Positions 47,501 through 57,546 of a DNA stretch of 64,000 nucleotides are shown here, one piece after another. This stretch comes from Branchinecta lynchi. Taxonomy: Eukaryota > Arthropoda > Branchiopoda > Anostraca > Branchinectidae. The translations under genes were made by a program, and so were the position numbers. The DNA lies in NCBI GenBank assembly GCA_023053575.1, contig JAKZAP010000008.1:8420034-8484033 (forward strand), written 5' to 3'. The notes beneath the pieces are model-generated. The model did not search any database and was not told where the DNA came from. It was given only the letters and a program-made list of their open reading frames with translations. Each line of letters opens with the position of its first letter. Position 1 is the first letter of the stretch.

Positions 47501-50500
47501 GTATTTTGTGACGTTCTCATCTACTTTCTTGTACAGCCTACTCGTACAAGTGCCATATGAGCTCGTAGCTCTTGTTCAAGTAATCGACGCTATCACCAGC
47601 GTGCCTAGTCTCGATCTTTCTTACCCGTTAGTATGTTGGGTCTCAAAGATAGCGTAAAAAACTTCCGTCCGATCAGGGTTCATAACGCTTCTTTAAAGAA
47701 GAATATTACGCGTTTATGAAGGGTCGATTTATGGCCCCCCAAACCCGCCGCAATTAGAACCTGTATAAGCTGCGCCCTTTGGAGAGAGAAGAAACACGAG
47801 TTCAGAATTGTGCCATAATTTAGAGATTGGTGAGGTTACTTTGTTATCCAATGCTGAGAACCTTCAAGTTGGTATAGCCCACAGAAACCACGAGATGATC
47901 AGTCATCTTTTAGGATCGCAGAAATTCAATATTAGTTGGACATTTTCATGGACCTGGGGGAATAGTCACCAAGAATTAGGCTGCAACAGACTCTGAACCA
48001 TGGCAGTGAAGCCGGGGGTTCGAAACAGGGTTGTAATCCGTAACGTGTTGAAAAACAAAAAGGAAAGTTAAGGTAGTTGATTTTAGTTGAATGTGGTCGC
48101 CAGAAATCAAAACTGCCAAGATAGATTGTTGGTTCCTCTAGGTTGCAATGGGAATGGAAATACAGACTTTTACTAGTATATTTTTAAACTTGAAGTGCAC
48201 TTGTGTAAACTTACTTGAGTTTCCAGATTGCAGGCATTGGAAAGGTCACTCATTTCTCAAACCCTTTCTTTACTCTAGCCGTTCCTGGACCAGACAGTCA
48301 CGTTCGTTACCATGCCGTACTTCTACATTCCCTTCTGTCTTCAAAATGTGCGTGAAGGCATTGTTGTCAAGTACTTGATCCATATTGCTGAACGCTGCAG
48401 TGATTTCTGTGAGAACCGTAACCTGTCCGACAGTCAGCGAGCAAGTGGAGACCTGGTTTTGGTTTTGTCGAGGATGTGCTACGATATCGCGGCATCGACG
48501 GTCCAGCATCTGGTAAGTTGGTAGTTGAGGGTTAATTAAATAAATTTTTAAATAACCCTGAATGTACATACATTTATTATACGTGGTTTTCAGCAGCCTT
48601 TTTGTGCCCCACACATTTTTAACGTCGTTACGGTAACAGAAGTTGTGCGGGACACTAGACCCACAGGTTGGAACTTTCGAAAACGCTGTTTTGTCTGTTT
48701 TGTCCTTTATAATCTGTAATGCGATTTCGATTCAGTTCAATTCAGTTTATTTTCAAAATCGATACAACGGTCAATCTGATTTGGGGGTTCTCGTCCATAT
48801 TAACATTAATTATTTACAAAAGAAAATTCTACACCAGTTGATTTGGTGGTTCTCGTACATACCAACACTAATTATATACAAAAGATAATTCTGCACTAGT
48901 CTAGATATAACAAAGACTTGTCACACATAACACAAAATATTCAAATCTGTTTACAATTAATCATGCGAGTAAATGTGGCTGAATGTGGCGAGTGGTAATG
49001 TGGCTGAATTGAACTCAAAAGAGTAAATCTATGTTTCTGGATCCCTTCGGTTGCCATTGAATGGCAGCGCTTGGAAGAGGGATAGCGCTCTCCATACTGA
49101 TAGCTTAGACTAGGTGTCTCTACGACTGTCCATGATGATATCAGTGACAATGGCCACTCTGTTAGCGGCCTGCTCTCTGTAAATTGTGATGTAGGTATGC
49201 ATACTTCAGCGAAGTTGAAGAACAAGCAAATTATCGCATACAAGTCATTACCAGCCCGATTAGAGCAGGCCGCTTGGGATCGACTAAAAAGAGGCACGGC
49301 ACGACATAGTGTAGGAGGCCTGACTACTAAAAAGAGGCACGAAAACTAAAAGGGCCCTCTCAGGCTTCAGAGTGAGGGGCAGGAACAATGCTCTAACGTG
49401 GTTTTTTTAGGCTCTGGAGTTACAAACTCTCACTTACTTGTCTACTTCTACTACTTGCTAATCTCTTTTTATTACTCGTGTCTCCTGCGCTATGCCGTGC
49501 CTCTTTTTAGTCGATCCCAGGCCGATTACCGGTCACGGGTGTGATTAGGCGATGGCAGCCTGTCCTGGTTATATTTTATCAGTTGGGAGCGCGGTACGCG
49601 GCTTGGGCAACTTATCCCCGCGCTTCCCAAGCTTTTCTCTGGGTGTTTGTATTGCCAACGCACCGTACGCCTTAGTTCGAATCCTCATTTGTAGCTGAAC
49701 TACACAACGGAGCAGTTCCGAGTGGACTCAAGGTCTACCCACCTTACATCAGTTGCTACGATTGCAAACCAGTTCAAGGCAACTTCGCTGGACTTGATCA
49801 ACCGCTTTGTAGATATCGAGGGAGACAACATGGCGTCGGTAAGATTTCATTTTTCTTTCTACTCATCGTGGCAAAAGATTGGCTGCTCGCTAGCTAGAGG
49901 GGTTTCATGGAATTTGAAGGGCCAAACGTTAGGCTATCCCGCCCAGTGTTGATGCTTTGTGTAGATCTCGTAAAATAACAACTGAGGATCCTTCATTAAT
50001 ACAATGTGAGTGTTCCTAAGCATTCGATACACCTTACGGTCGCATGGTACATAGGGACGTCCTTTCAGAATACGCCAGCGACATCGGCCTGTGGAAAACT
50101 AGGCTAAATTTACTTCAAACGGGAAAAAACTACTGAAGTCCCCGTCTCATGTCTATTCATCGGAACGATTCCTCAATTCTTTCGTGCCATATTTTACCGA
50201 ACATTTCAATGCTCTTTAAAAGTTGTTGTCGTCTATTTCTTTTCAGCCCGTTTTTTTATTTTTGTTGTGACATAAATAGTTTGACGATTGCGTCTTTTTA
50301 TCTCAGTCATTTTTTGTTTAAATACTAGAATAGTAGTGACACTTATGACGAATTATTTTTGTACTTGTCATTTGAATTCGCGTTCGTATTTGATGACTGT
50401 ATTTCAAACCGTGAATTGTACATATATACCATAGGTTAGCATTGTAAATATATCCCTTGCTTGATCTTTTTATTTGTAATGACATGAGCACTATTTGTTG

Positions 50501-53500
50501 TTTGTGAAAGATATTTATGGATAAATAAACCGAATTGTAAATTGTAAATGGTAAAAGCTATGCGAAACGCTGGATATTCCAACGTTTGGCTAAACCACCC
50601 AAAAATCAGGCATGGTGTACTTGACTGACTCGAAGAAACTTGTGACAGCAGCCTAGCCAGGCGCAAATCAAGAGCGTCAGTTATGTCCTCTTTCCTGTTC
50701 TTTTGTATACTTGAAGACAGATTTTTAACTTATTTTTGAACAAATGGGAAATGAATTTGTCATCATCTGTTATGAATAGACCAGTCCAGCAGACTGCGTT
50801 GAAACATTTTCAGCACTGGGTCTTTGATCGGTGTTTGCGCAAGGTTCCGCGGTGACGACCGCTGCCGTTTTCAAAAACGATTACTTTTTTCAGCTTATGG
50901 AAAAGTCCATCGAAAACAGAAATTGGATGGAATACCCCGAGCCTCGTGCTGTGAGGCCAGCTATTAAGCGAATGGTGGAGCTCACTGCGAAACTTGATTC
51001 TAAAATCGGTTCAGTGTATGAAGAAGGTTCGAAGAAGGAAAGGAGTTCCGATTCGTCGCGACGGACTTACTTTGGGTGAGCTGACTGTGTGTCTTGTTTC
51101 TTCGTCTTCTTCCTTATAGTTGCCATTATATTAATGCCGGAATAGGCGCGATTTGAGGCTGGGAAGACACGGCAGAGGTACGTCATGCTACTTGAGACAA
51201 TGTGGTTTTAGATTGACTGGTATACTAACAAGAGCTACGAGCTCATATGGCACTTGTTACGAGTAGGCACGGCTCGGTTATGTCAAAGATATATCTAGTG
51301 TTTGATAGGTGTCTTCCCACCAAGTTTCATCTCGATCCCTCCACTCATAGCGTTTTCTAGTATTTACGGTTATCCCCTCCAGCTCCCCCCAAAAGTCGCC
51401 GGATCCGGTCCGGATTTTAAGTGAATCGTCTGAGGCATGAGGTCTTTCCAAATATCAAGTTCCGTCGAGATCCGGTCACCCGTTCAAAAGTTATAAATAC
51501 CTCAAGATTCCGGATTCCCCCTCCCTCCACTCCGCCGACAGTGCCCGAATCGGCTCGGCCATGTCAATGATGTATCTAATGTTTGCTAGGTGTCTTCCCA
51601 CCAAATATTCTTTGAGCCCAAGCTGACTTTGAAACATTTATTCCAACAAAGTTTTCAACGGATATGTCAGCTACGACTACGACTACGAAGAATCGTAGCT
51701 GACATATCCGTTGAAAACTTTGTTGGAATAAATGTTCCCACCAAGTTTCATCTCGATCGCTCCACTCCTAGCGTTTCCCAAGATTTCCGGTTGCCCCCTC
51801 CAGCTCCCCCCCAAAAGTCACCGGATCCGGTCCGGATTTTAAGTGGGTCGTCTAAGGCATGAGGTCTTTCCAAATATCAAGTTCCATCGAGATCCGATCA
51901 CCCGTTCAAAAGTTATAAATACCTCAAGATTCCGGATTCCCCCTCCCTCCACTCCCCCCACAGTTCCCGAATCGGCTCGGTTATGTCAATGATGTATCTA
52001 GTGTTTGCTATGTGTCTTCTCACCAAGTTTCATCTCGATCCCTCCATGCTCATAGCGTTTCCCAAGATTTCCGGTTGCCCCCTGCAGCTCCCCCCAAAAG
52101 TCACCGGATCCGGTCCAGATTTTAAGTGGGTCGTCTGAGGCATGAGGTCTTTCCAAATATCAAGTCCCATCGAGATCCGATCACCCGTCCAAAAGTTATA
52201 AATACCTCAAGATTCCGGATTCCCCCTCCCTCCACTCCCCCCACAGTACCCGAATCGGCTCGGTTATGTCAATGATGTATCTAGTTTTAGCTAGGTGTCT
52301 TCCCACCAAGTTTCATCTCGATCCCTCCACTCATAGCGTTTCCCAAGATTTCCGGTTGCCCAGTCCAGCTCCCCCCAAAAGTCACCGGATCCGGTCCGGA
52401 TTTTAAGTGGGTCGTCTGAGGCATGAGGTCTTTCCAAATGTCAAGTTCCATCGAGATCCGATCACCCGTTCAAAAGTTATAAATACCTCAAGATTCCGGA
52501 TTCCTCCTCCCTCCACTCCCCCCACAGTGCCCGAATCGGCTATGTCAATGATGTATCTAGTGTTTGCTAGGTGTCTTCCCACCAAGTTTCATCTCGATCC
52601 CTCCACTCATAGCGTTTCCCAAGATTTCCGGTTGCCCCCTCCAGCTCCCCCCAAAAGTCACCGGATCCGGTCCGGATTTTAAGTGGGTCGTCTGAGGCAT
52701 GAGGTCGTTCCAAATATCAAGTTTCATCGAGATCCGATCACCCGTTCAAAAGTTATAAATACCTCAAGATTCCGGATTCCCCCTCCCTCCACTCCCCCCA
52801 CGGTGCTCGGATGGGGGAAGTGACTATTTCCAACTTAATCATTTGGGGTCCCTGATACGCCTGCCAAGTTTTATCGTCCTAGCTTATGTGGAAGTGCCCG
52901 AACTAGCAAAACCTGGACAGACCGACAGACCGACGGACGGACAGAAATTGCGATCGCTATATGGCACTTGGCCGAAGGGCAAGTGCCATAAAAACAAAAA
53001 ATGCCGAAAGACGAAAAACAAAAATACTAAGACAGGTGTCGTTACGGAACCTTAAAGGGATACAGGATTCACCAGCGGTTAACTTCCACCATAAAAATTG
53101 AACACAATGACAGCTGAGCAAACTTAAAAAACGTCCGCATCAGCAATAGACCACTCAATTTGAATGTACCGACGAAAACTTGAAAAAAATGTTTTCGTCA
53201 TCGAGCTTCTACGTATGGCATTGGCAACGCTTGCAAGCTAGATAGATAAAAATAAAAATAAAGTACCATCGTCCGCTCAGTTGCAGACTTGTTTAGTCAC
53301 CAGTAGCAGTAGATGTAGACCAAGTAAGTAATTACGCTATTAAAACCCACGGTACATCAACAAAAAAATCTGCGTATTAACAGAAATGAAAACCAGGGCA
53401 AACCTAGTATAGAGAAACTGATCCATACGCGTTGTTCCCGAACATGTAGTAGCCCACCAATCCTGAAGGTTGCTGTGAAGTTGTGCCACAACCAGTAAAG

Positions 53501-56500
53501 GAAGGGGCTTTTGAGCTGGCAAGCAAAGCCGGAATCTGTCTCTCGGAGTTTTGCGCTTCTGTGGAAATTGGAAAGGGCTTGTCGAGCTCTGTAAACCGCC
53601 TCAGCTTTCCCGACAGTGTGTTCTACAAGCTAGTGAAAGATCCGCGGTGAAGGGGCTGGTAACAGACTTCTTACACATAATGACACATTCTTCTACATTT
53701 AAATATTGATTGCTGCTTGTCTAAACTTTGTGTTAACCGTGCGTGCAAAGTTTTTCTATCCGTTTATTCTTTTTGTGTAGTGGACTTGTCGGTTTCAGAG
53801 GAGAGAAATGGAACTAAAATGGATGAAACGGGACTTGGTCAACCAGGTAAATGATAACTTCATTGTAAACAGATTTGAATGTGTTGTGTTATGTTTGAGA
53901 AGTCTTTGTTATATCCAAACTAGTGTAGAAATATCTTTTGTATATAATAAGTGTTATTACTGACGAAAACCACCAAATCGGCTTTACCGTTGTATCGGTT
54001 TTGAAAATAAACTGAGATAAATTGAACTAAAGAATTTTATTTTTCAGGAGTGCATCCAGGCAAGGACGGGGCTGGTCACAGACGAGCAGCGTGAGCAATG
54101 TCGATAGTTCTCTGCTAAGCAATATTCAGAAGCTCTTCTCAGACAAAGTGGACTTGACGACTCCAGTTGAGTTCACTAAAGTCTCGATTCTCACTGCCAT
54201 AGTTCGGACCATGCTGAAAGTAAGTGTTTTCACTTTCGTCTTCTGTATGGATTTTTTCATTACATGCAGCCTAAGATAATAATGTACTTTATTTCCTTAA
54301 TAGCTTGTATTATACACGCTAGCACTGGATCGCCATTCACTCAAATAACAAATGACAATTACATAAGTAGACATTTCATCTACACGTACAACTTGAAAAT
54401 ATAATTTGACTTAAATAGAATTAAAATATTGGGTAAAATAGGGTACAAAAGATTTCAGGTAACGGTCTGTCGAGTTTATGGGTGGTCTTTCTAGTCTCTG
54501 GGAAACGGCGTCCCTCTAGTAATAAGGCATTTGCACAGTACATACAGAAACAAGACCAAAGGTTTCGATGGGATCCCAAAAATTCAATATCTGATCCAGA
54601 CAATTGGGTCTTGTATTATCTTGTCTTATTTCTGCCTAATTACTTATAACTACTTATGAAGATCACCATCTTGTTGTTGAGGTGTTCCTTAATTCTCCAC
54701 ACGAGCCGTGCCTTTTTGGAGCGGACTCTTCCAACAACCAGCGCGAAAGAACAGGATTTCAAAAAGGTGCTTGATTAAGACTGGCACGTGTAACTGTGGA
54801 AACTGGACCGCACCTGAAGCTGTATCTCAGGAATAGCAACCATCATCAACTGCACGCTCCTCTTCGGGATAGACCATATCCTTATTGCTTGCAAGTGCAG
54901 TTTAAGGTAATTTAAGTTAAATGTTGAAAAGACCTGTCAAGTCGTCTTTTCTTCCAAGTTGCTTGATGGGAATTATCGGACTATTTTTTTTAGGCAATGC
55001 TGGAAAGTGTACGGTTAGTCACCATGGACCGGTTCGGTCTTCAGCAGTTCCAGGTTGACTGCCATTATCTGCAGCAGTACTTGTGGAGATTCGTATCTGA
55101 CGAAAGGTAAGGTGTTTTCGCAATTTCCGGGATCCCCAACGTGAGTGTATCTGTGAAGATTTAAACTTATCGTCCGGCCGTCCGTTCGTCTTTTGGCTCG
55201 ACGGATCTTGAAGTTGTTCACATAGTTTGATCAATTTGATTTGAGTTCCAGCAGCTCTCCTGGTTTTGAGGCGTGGGGATTCTGAGGGAATCGTTCTACT
55301 CGTAGATTGAGCCTTCATATTTAGGGGGAACTGAGAAGGGGGGGGGGGCATGGAAATAAGCATTGGAGATCAAATCGTCGCCATTATAGGTAGTACCTGT
55401 GCCATTCTGCCATTATCTGCAGCAGTAGGCTACTTTTAGAGACTCGTAGCTGTCGCAAGGGAAGTGGCTTCTGCGGCTTTTTGGATCCCAAATGACATGA
55501 GTGTGTCTATGACCAGACTACTAGAAATCTACCTTCTTTCCATTTGTTTCTCTGGTGGGACTTTTGCGCTCGGAGTAGCTTCAGGAGTTGATTTCTAAGC
55601 GTGGAAATATTATGGGTTGGTCCTTGGGAATGGTCGCGATCGACTTATGAGTGAAGAGAGCAATAGGGATTGAGAAAGCTGACTGAGATCCATTCAGAAT
55701 TGAATAGTGTGTCCCCCTCTTACTCGCTAGCTAGGTTGTACTCTTAGACGCTCCGCATGGATCAGCAGACTTACTAGGCATTACAACAATCTAGAACCAG
55801 TCAAGTGCCGTACGAACAGATTCGCAAAATCCTTTGTGCCATATTTCGTAAGTTATTTAACAAGTGACCTTTTTGGGATCCCAAACCGTAAGTGGAAGGA
55901 TACCTATGACATCGCAAAAGTTGTCCGTCTGTCCGTCTGTCCGTCCGTCTGTAAGCACGATAACTCTCGAAGGGAATGAGATATTTTGATGAAACTTGGT
56001 GTGAGGATTCGTTGGGTCGTCGGACCAGTCAAGTTCGTAGATGGGCTTTGTAGCCCTACATTTAGGGGTGGGGGATGGGGTTTTTAAACAGCTAATGTGA
56101 TAGACGATTACGGGGTAAGAAGACATGCTGAGCACGATGGTGAAAACCATTTTGTCATCGGAAGAGTAGGTCGCCCGGAATCCGGCCAAAACCGGAAAGT
56201 CTGTTAAAAGTAAAAGTTTTATTTGAAGTTGATTAGATGTTCGATTTAGGGGTAGGAAGACATGCTGAAGACGATGGTGAAAACCATTTTCTCGACGGAC
56301 AAGTAGTTTGCCCGGAATCTGTCCGAAACCGGAAAGTGTGTTAAAATTAAAAGTTTTATTTCAAGTTGAGTAGATGTTCGATTTAGGGCAAGAAGACATG
56401 CTGAACACTTATGTGTAAACAATTTTCTACCCGGGCATGTAGTTCGCCCGGAATCCGGCGAAAACCGGAAAGTTGGTGAAAAGTAAAAGTTTAATTTGAA

Positions 56501-57546
56501 GTTGATTAAATGTGTGATTTTTGGGTAAAAAGACATGCCGGACATGATGGTGAAAATCATTTTCTCGCCGGACAACTAGTTCTCCCGGAATCCGGCCAAA
56601 CCCGGAAAATTTGTTAAAAGCAAAAGTTCGATTAGATGACAGATTAAGGGGTAAGAAGAGAGGCTGAGTCGGTATATGACAATGGTTTTTTACCCGGACA
56701 TATAATTATTCCGGAATCCGGTTGTAACCTGATTTTTTTTTAAGTCAAACTTTTATTCAAAGTTGATTAGATGTTCTTTATGGGGATTTGACGCTGGTTT
56801 TGTTTCTGTATTTTTTTTTTTTTTGCTGGACTAGTAGTTCGCTCGGAAATCGGCACGAAGTCTCGTTCAGTATCGTCAAAATAGATATGGCTTATAGAGG
56901 TATATCTGAACTTGGTTTTCTCTGATGATTAGCCTGTCCAAGACTGGATCTGGCGAAGACAAGACTCGATTGTCTGGATCAAATATTAGATTTTTGGGAT
57001 CCCATCGACACCTTTGGTCTTGTTATGATTGTAAAAGTAGCATAATTTACCGTTCTGTTTTGAGTGCTACGATAGCTATTTAATTAAACGAGTACGTACC
57101 CGCTTGTTAAGGTCTGAGCTCAAGCCTGGAAATAAAGTTGTCAGACCGGACAGTTGGACACGAACCAGTAATGACTGGATTATATAATCTGCTTGTACAT
57201 CAGCAACGCTGTTTAGTCGGCTTTGGACAGGATCACTATACGCCCCAGTTTGAGATCCCTGCTCTTGCAGTCAACTTTGTAGATGAAGTAATTTTTTTTG
57301 CAAATAACCCGACGCAGACTGTCCGCATGGGCTGGAGCAGTAATGTTCAAAAAACGATTACCTATGGCAGATTTTGGAGATTCCACACTGTTGTCAGCTG
57401 CTGTTTCCGAGCTTGTAGACGAACCTTTTTTCAGTGTCATCACGACCATGCTTGATGACGTCATGAGTTCAACTTTAAACCGTTGCACAGATCCGTCACT
57501 GTTGTCACCTACTATTGTCGAGTCAATCAGCGAAAGGACCTTGTAA
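41378..57546 (+). CDS. VPS51: VPS51 homologue, eight 3' exons (5' part not found)
   Basis: Exons 41378-41584, 43552-43777, 48279-48512, 49695-49838, 50894-51075, 54048-54219, 54994-55106 and 57435-57546 join in one frame through GT-AG introns, giving about 462 codons to a TAA. Recognisable VPS51 segments are [22 protein letters not shown], and the strongly conserved [20 protein letters not shown] just before the C-terminus, then a short tail ending [12 protein letters not shown]51 (fat-free, ANG2) is the subunit shared by the GARP and EARP tethering complexes, which dock endosome-derived vesicles at the trans-Golgi and recycling endosomes. The vertebrate protein is close to 780 residues, so roughly 300 N-terminal residues are missing. 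The first exon found starts in mid-protein (phase 2), so the upstream exons lie in or beyond the repeat-rich region to the left. Introns are 0.8-4.5 kb and largely made of repeat families A and B. Confidence 0.88.
41800..41890 (+). repeat. LINE 3' end fragment
   Basis: TAGAGGCGAAAGCCTTTTT followed by an ATT-rich tail, the same 3' terminus as the LINE fragment ending near 42,340. Confidence 0.6.
41960..42345 (+). pseudogene. LINE reverse-transcriptase C-terminal fragment, decayed
   Basis: Reads [20 protein letters not shown] and later [17 protein letters not shown], the tail of non-LTR retrotransposon ORF2. An in-frame stop (before RDLIE) and a frameshift near 42,180 disable it. The end TTAGAGGCGAAAGCC plus ATTATT repeats is a typical LINE 3' terminus. 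It lies in a VPS51 intron, sense strand. Confidence 0.75.
42346..43551. other. VPS51 intron sequence, nothing recognised
   Basis: No repeat signature or exon could be supported here apart from the acceptor at its end. Confidence 0.4.
43552..43777 (+). CDS. VPS51: VPS51 exon
   Basis: Acceptor TTTGTTTTTAG|GGCTAG, donor CTTGAG|GTAACG. It uses the phase 2 left by the previous exon, runs 75 full codons without a stop and ends in phase 0. The sequence is helical and contains [15 protein letters not shown]. Confidence 0.84.
43778..44636. other. VPS51 intron sequence; GC-rich island at 44,180-44,300
   Basis: A possible LINE tail (AATGAATGAATAAAATTTAT) lies near 43,950. About 120 bp around 44,180-44,300 is much more GC-rich than its surroundings and has no recognised identity. 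Confidence 0.4.
44637..47576 (+). repeat. Longest family-A repeat, with nested hAT-like insertion
   Basis: Start palindrome TTTTTATGGCACTTGAGCTT / CTCAAGTGCCATATAGCG, then GTCGGTCTGTCGGTCTGTCG and GATGAAACTTGGCAGGCATA. Several ~280-bp modules follow. End is TCGTACAAGTGCCATATGAG then CTCGTAGCTCTTGTT. At 2.9 kb, including 0.6 kb of insertion, it is the best candidate for a full-length element. It occupies the 4.5-kb VPS51 intron. Confidence 0.92.
46046..46668. mobile_element. hAT-like MITE nested in family A
   Basis: Perfect 15-bp terminal inverted repeats CAGGGGCGGATCCAG, flanked by GTTCCAGA on both sides (46038-46045, 46669-46676), the 8-bp signature of hAT. The ends carry G- and C-runs. No transposase frame. 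Confidence 0.92.
47577..48278. other. VPS51 intron sequence, nothing recognised
   Basis: No repeat ends or exons were supported before the acceptor at 48,278. Confidence 0.4.
48279..48512 (+). CDS. VPS51: VPS51 exon
   Basis: Acceptor TTTACTCTAG|CCGTTC, donor CATCTG|GTAAGT; exactly 78 codons, phase 0 both sides. It contains [15 protein letters not shown], a segment conserved in VPS51 proteins, and ends STVQHL. Confidence 0.88.
48720..48960 (-). repeat. Retroelement-like 3' tail repeat, inverted relative to 53,860-54,025
   Basis: AATTCAGTTTATTTTCAAAATCGATACAACGG and AACAAAGACTTGTCACACATAACAC appear reversed at 53,860-54,025. Both are near VPS51 exon boundaries. They look like the 3' end of one LINE family. 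Confidence 0.65.
49276..49518. mobile_element. Short inverted-repeat element with 9-bp target duplication
   Basis: Ends GGGATCGACTAAAAAGAGGC (continuing ACGGCA) and its exact inverse. Flanks are AGGCCGCTT (49267-49275) and AGGCCGATT (49519-49527), 8 of 9 identical. A 9-bp duplication is typical of Mutator-like elements. Its ends match the satellite array at 38,480-41,338. Confidence 0.85.
49695..49838 (+). CDS. VPS51: VPS51 exon
   Basis: Acceptor CTCATTTGTAG|CTGAAC, donor GCGTCG|GTAAGA; 48 codons, phase 0 both sides. It reads [12 protein letters not shown] onward to EGDNMAS, a typical helical piece of the VPS51 C-terminal half. Confidence 0.86.
50400..50565 (+). repeat. LINE-like 3' tail in a VPS51 intron
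   Basis: Ends with AATAAACCGAATTGTAAATTGTAAATGG, a short-repeat tail of the kind seen on non-LTR elements. No coding remnant is recognisable. Confidence 0.45.
50894..51075 (+). CDS. VPS51: VPS51 exon
   Basis: Acceptor TTACTTTTTTCAG|CTTATG, donor TACTTTGG|GTGAGC (phase 2). It encodes [19 protein letters not shown] and a KRMVE...YEEGSKKE block that matches the expected VPS51 order. It then joins directly and in frame to the exon at 54048. Confidence 0.9.
51227..52994 (-). repeat. Family-A repeat with six regular ~280-bp units
   Basis: Left end ACAAGAGCTACGAGCTCATA, right end TATGGCACTTGGCCGAAGGG/CAAGTGCCATAAAA. The landmark CACCAAGTTTCATCTCGATC recurs at 277-282 bp spacing, interrupted by the element at 51,605. 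It fills most of the intron between the exons at 50,894 and 54,048. Confidence 0.93.
51605..51734. mobile_element. 130-bp foldback element with 10-bp target duplication
   Basis: The duplicated site TTCCCACCAA flanks it (51595-51604 and 51735-51744), and the uninterrupted site occurs in sister modules (CTTCCCACCAAGTTTCATC). Arms TTCCAACAAAGTTTTCAACG... and its inverse form a long hairpin. It is kin to 3,018-3,185. Confidence 0.9.
53000..53859. other. VPS51 intron sequence, no exon supported
   Basis: Includes a spurious exon-like frame at 53,772-53,842. The flanking exons join in frame without it. Confidence 0.45.
53860..54025 (+). repeat. Retroelement-like 3' tail repeat
   Basis: GTAAACAGATTTGAATGTGTTGTG through TTTGAAAATAAACTGAGATAAATTGAA, the inverse of 48,720-48,960. 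It ends just before the exon at 54,048. Confidence 0.65.
54048..54219 (+). CDS. VPS51: VPS51 exon
   Basis: Acceptor TTATTTTTCAG|GAGTGC, donor CTGAAA|GTAAGT. It starts with a Ser/Arg/Gly-rich stretch and continues with [18 protein letters not shown], a hallmark of the VPS51 C-terminal region, then an [11 protein letters not shown] helix. Confidence 0.93.
54548..54615 (-). repeat. Family-B right-end scrap
   Basis: CAAGACCAAAGGTTTCGATG, GGGATCCCAAAAATTCAATA and GGGTCTTGT are the last 60-70 bp of family B. Confidence 0.8.
54994..55106 (+). CDS. VPS51: VPS51 exon with the most conserved motif
   Basis: Acceptor ATTTTTTTTAG|GCAATG, donor GACGAAAG|GTAAGG (phase 2). It encodes the segment around [20 protein letters not shown], which alone identifies VPS51. 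Confidence 0.94.
55115..55660 (+). repeat. Two degenerate family-B left-end fragments
   Basis: TTTCCGGGATCCCCAACGTGAGTG at about 55,125 with a CGTCCGGCCGTCCGTTCGTC run, and TTTTTGGATCCCAAATGACA at about 55,478. Both show B left-end order but are strongly diverged. Confidence 0.6.
55871..57023 (+). repeat. Reference-like full family-B repeat
   Basis: Left end TTTTGGGATCCCAAACCGTA, run GTCCGTCTGTCCGTCTGTCC, then TTGATGAAACTTGGTGTGAG. Modules follow at 136-137 bp spacing (AGACATGCTG or close at 56,121, 56,258, 56,394 and 56,531). Right end is TTTTTGGGATCCCATCGACA then CCTTTGGTCTTGT. Confidence 0.95.
57435..57546 (+). CDS. VPS51: VPS51 terminal exon
   Basis: Acceptor CCTTTTTTCAG|TGTCAT completes the split serine codon; 36 residues follow to TAA. 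The open frame extends upstream of the acceptor, so an exon starting nearer 57,360 cannot be excluded, but the CTTTTTTCAG site gives the length expected of the VPS51 tail. An ATTAAA at about 57,613 could serve for polyadenylation. Confidence 0.86.

Noticed and set aside
49570..49690. tRNA or tRNA-derived SINE (CAGTTGGGAGCGCGG and AGTTCGAATCC)
   Set aside because: Box-A-like and box-B-like words are nearly 100 bp apart and no cloverleaf could be folded; it borders a VPS51 acceptor.
53772..53842. Extra VPS51 exon with a GTAAAT donor
   Set aside because: In the phase required by the exon at 50,894 it hits a stop, and that exon already joins 54,048 in frame.
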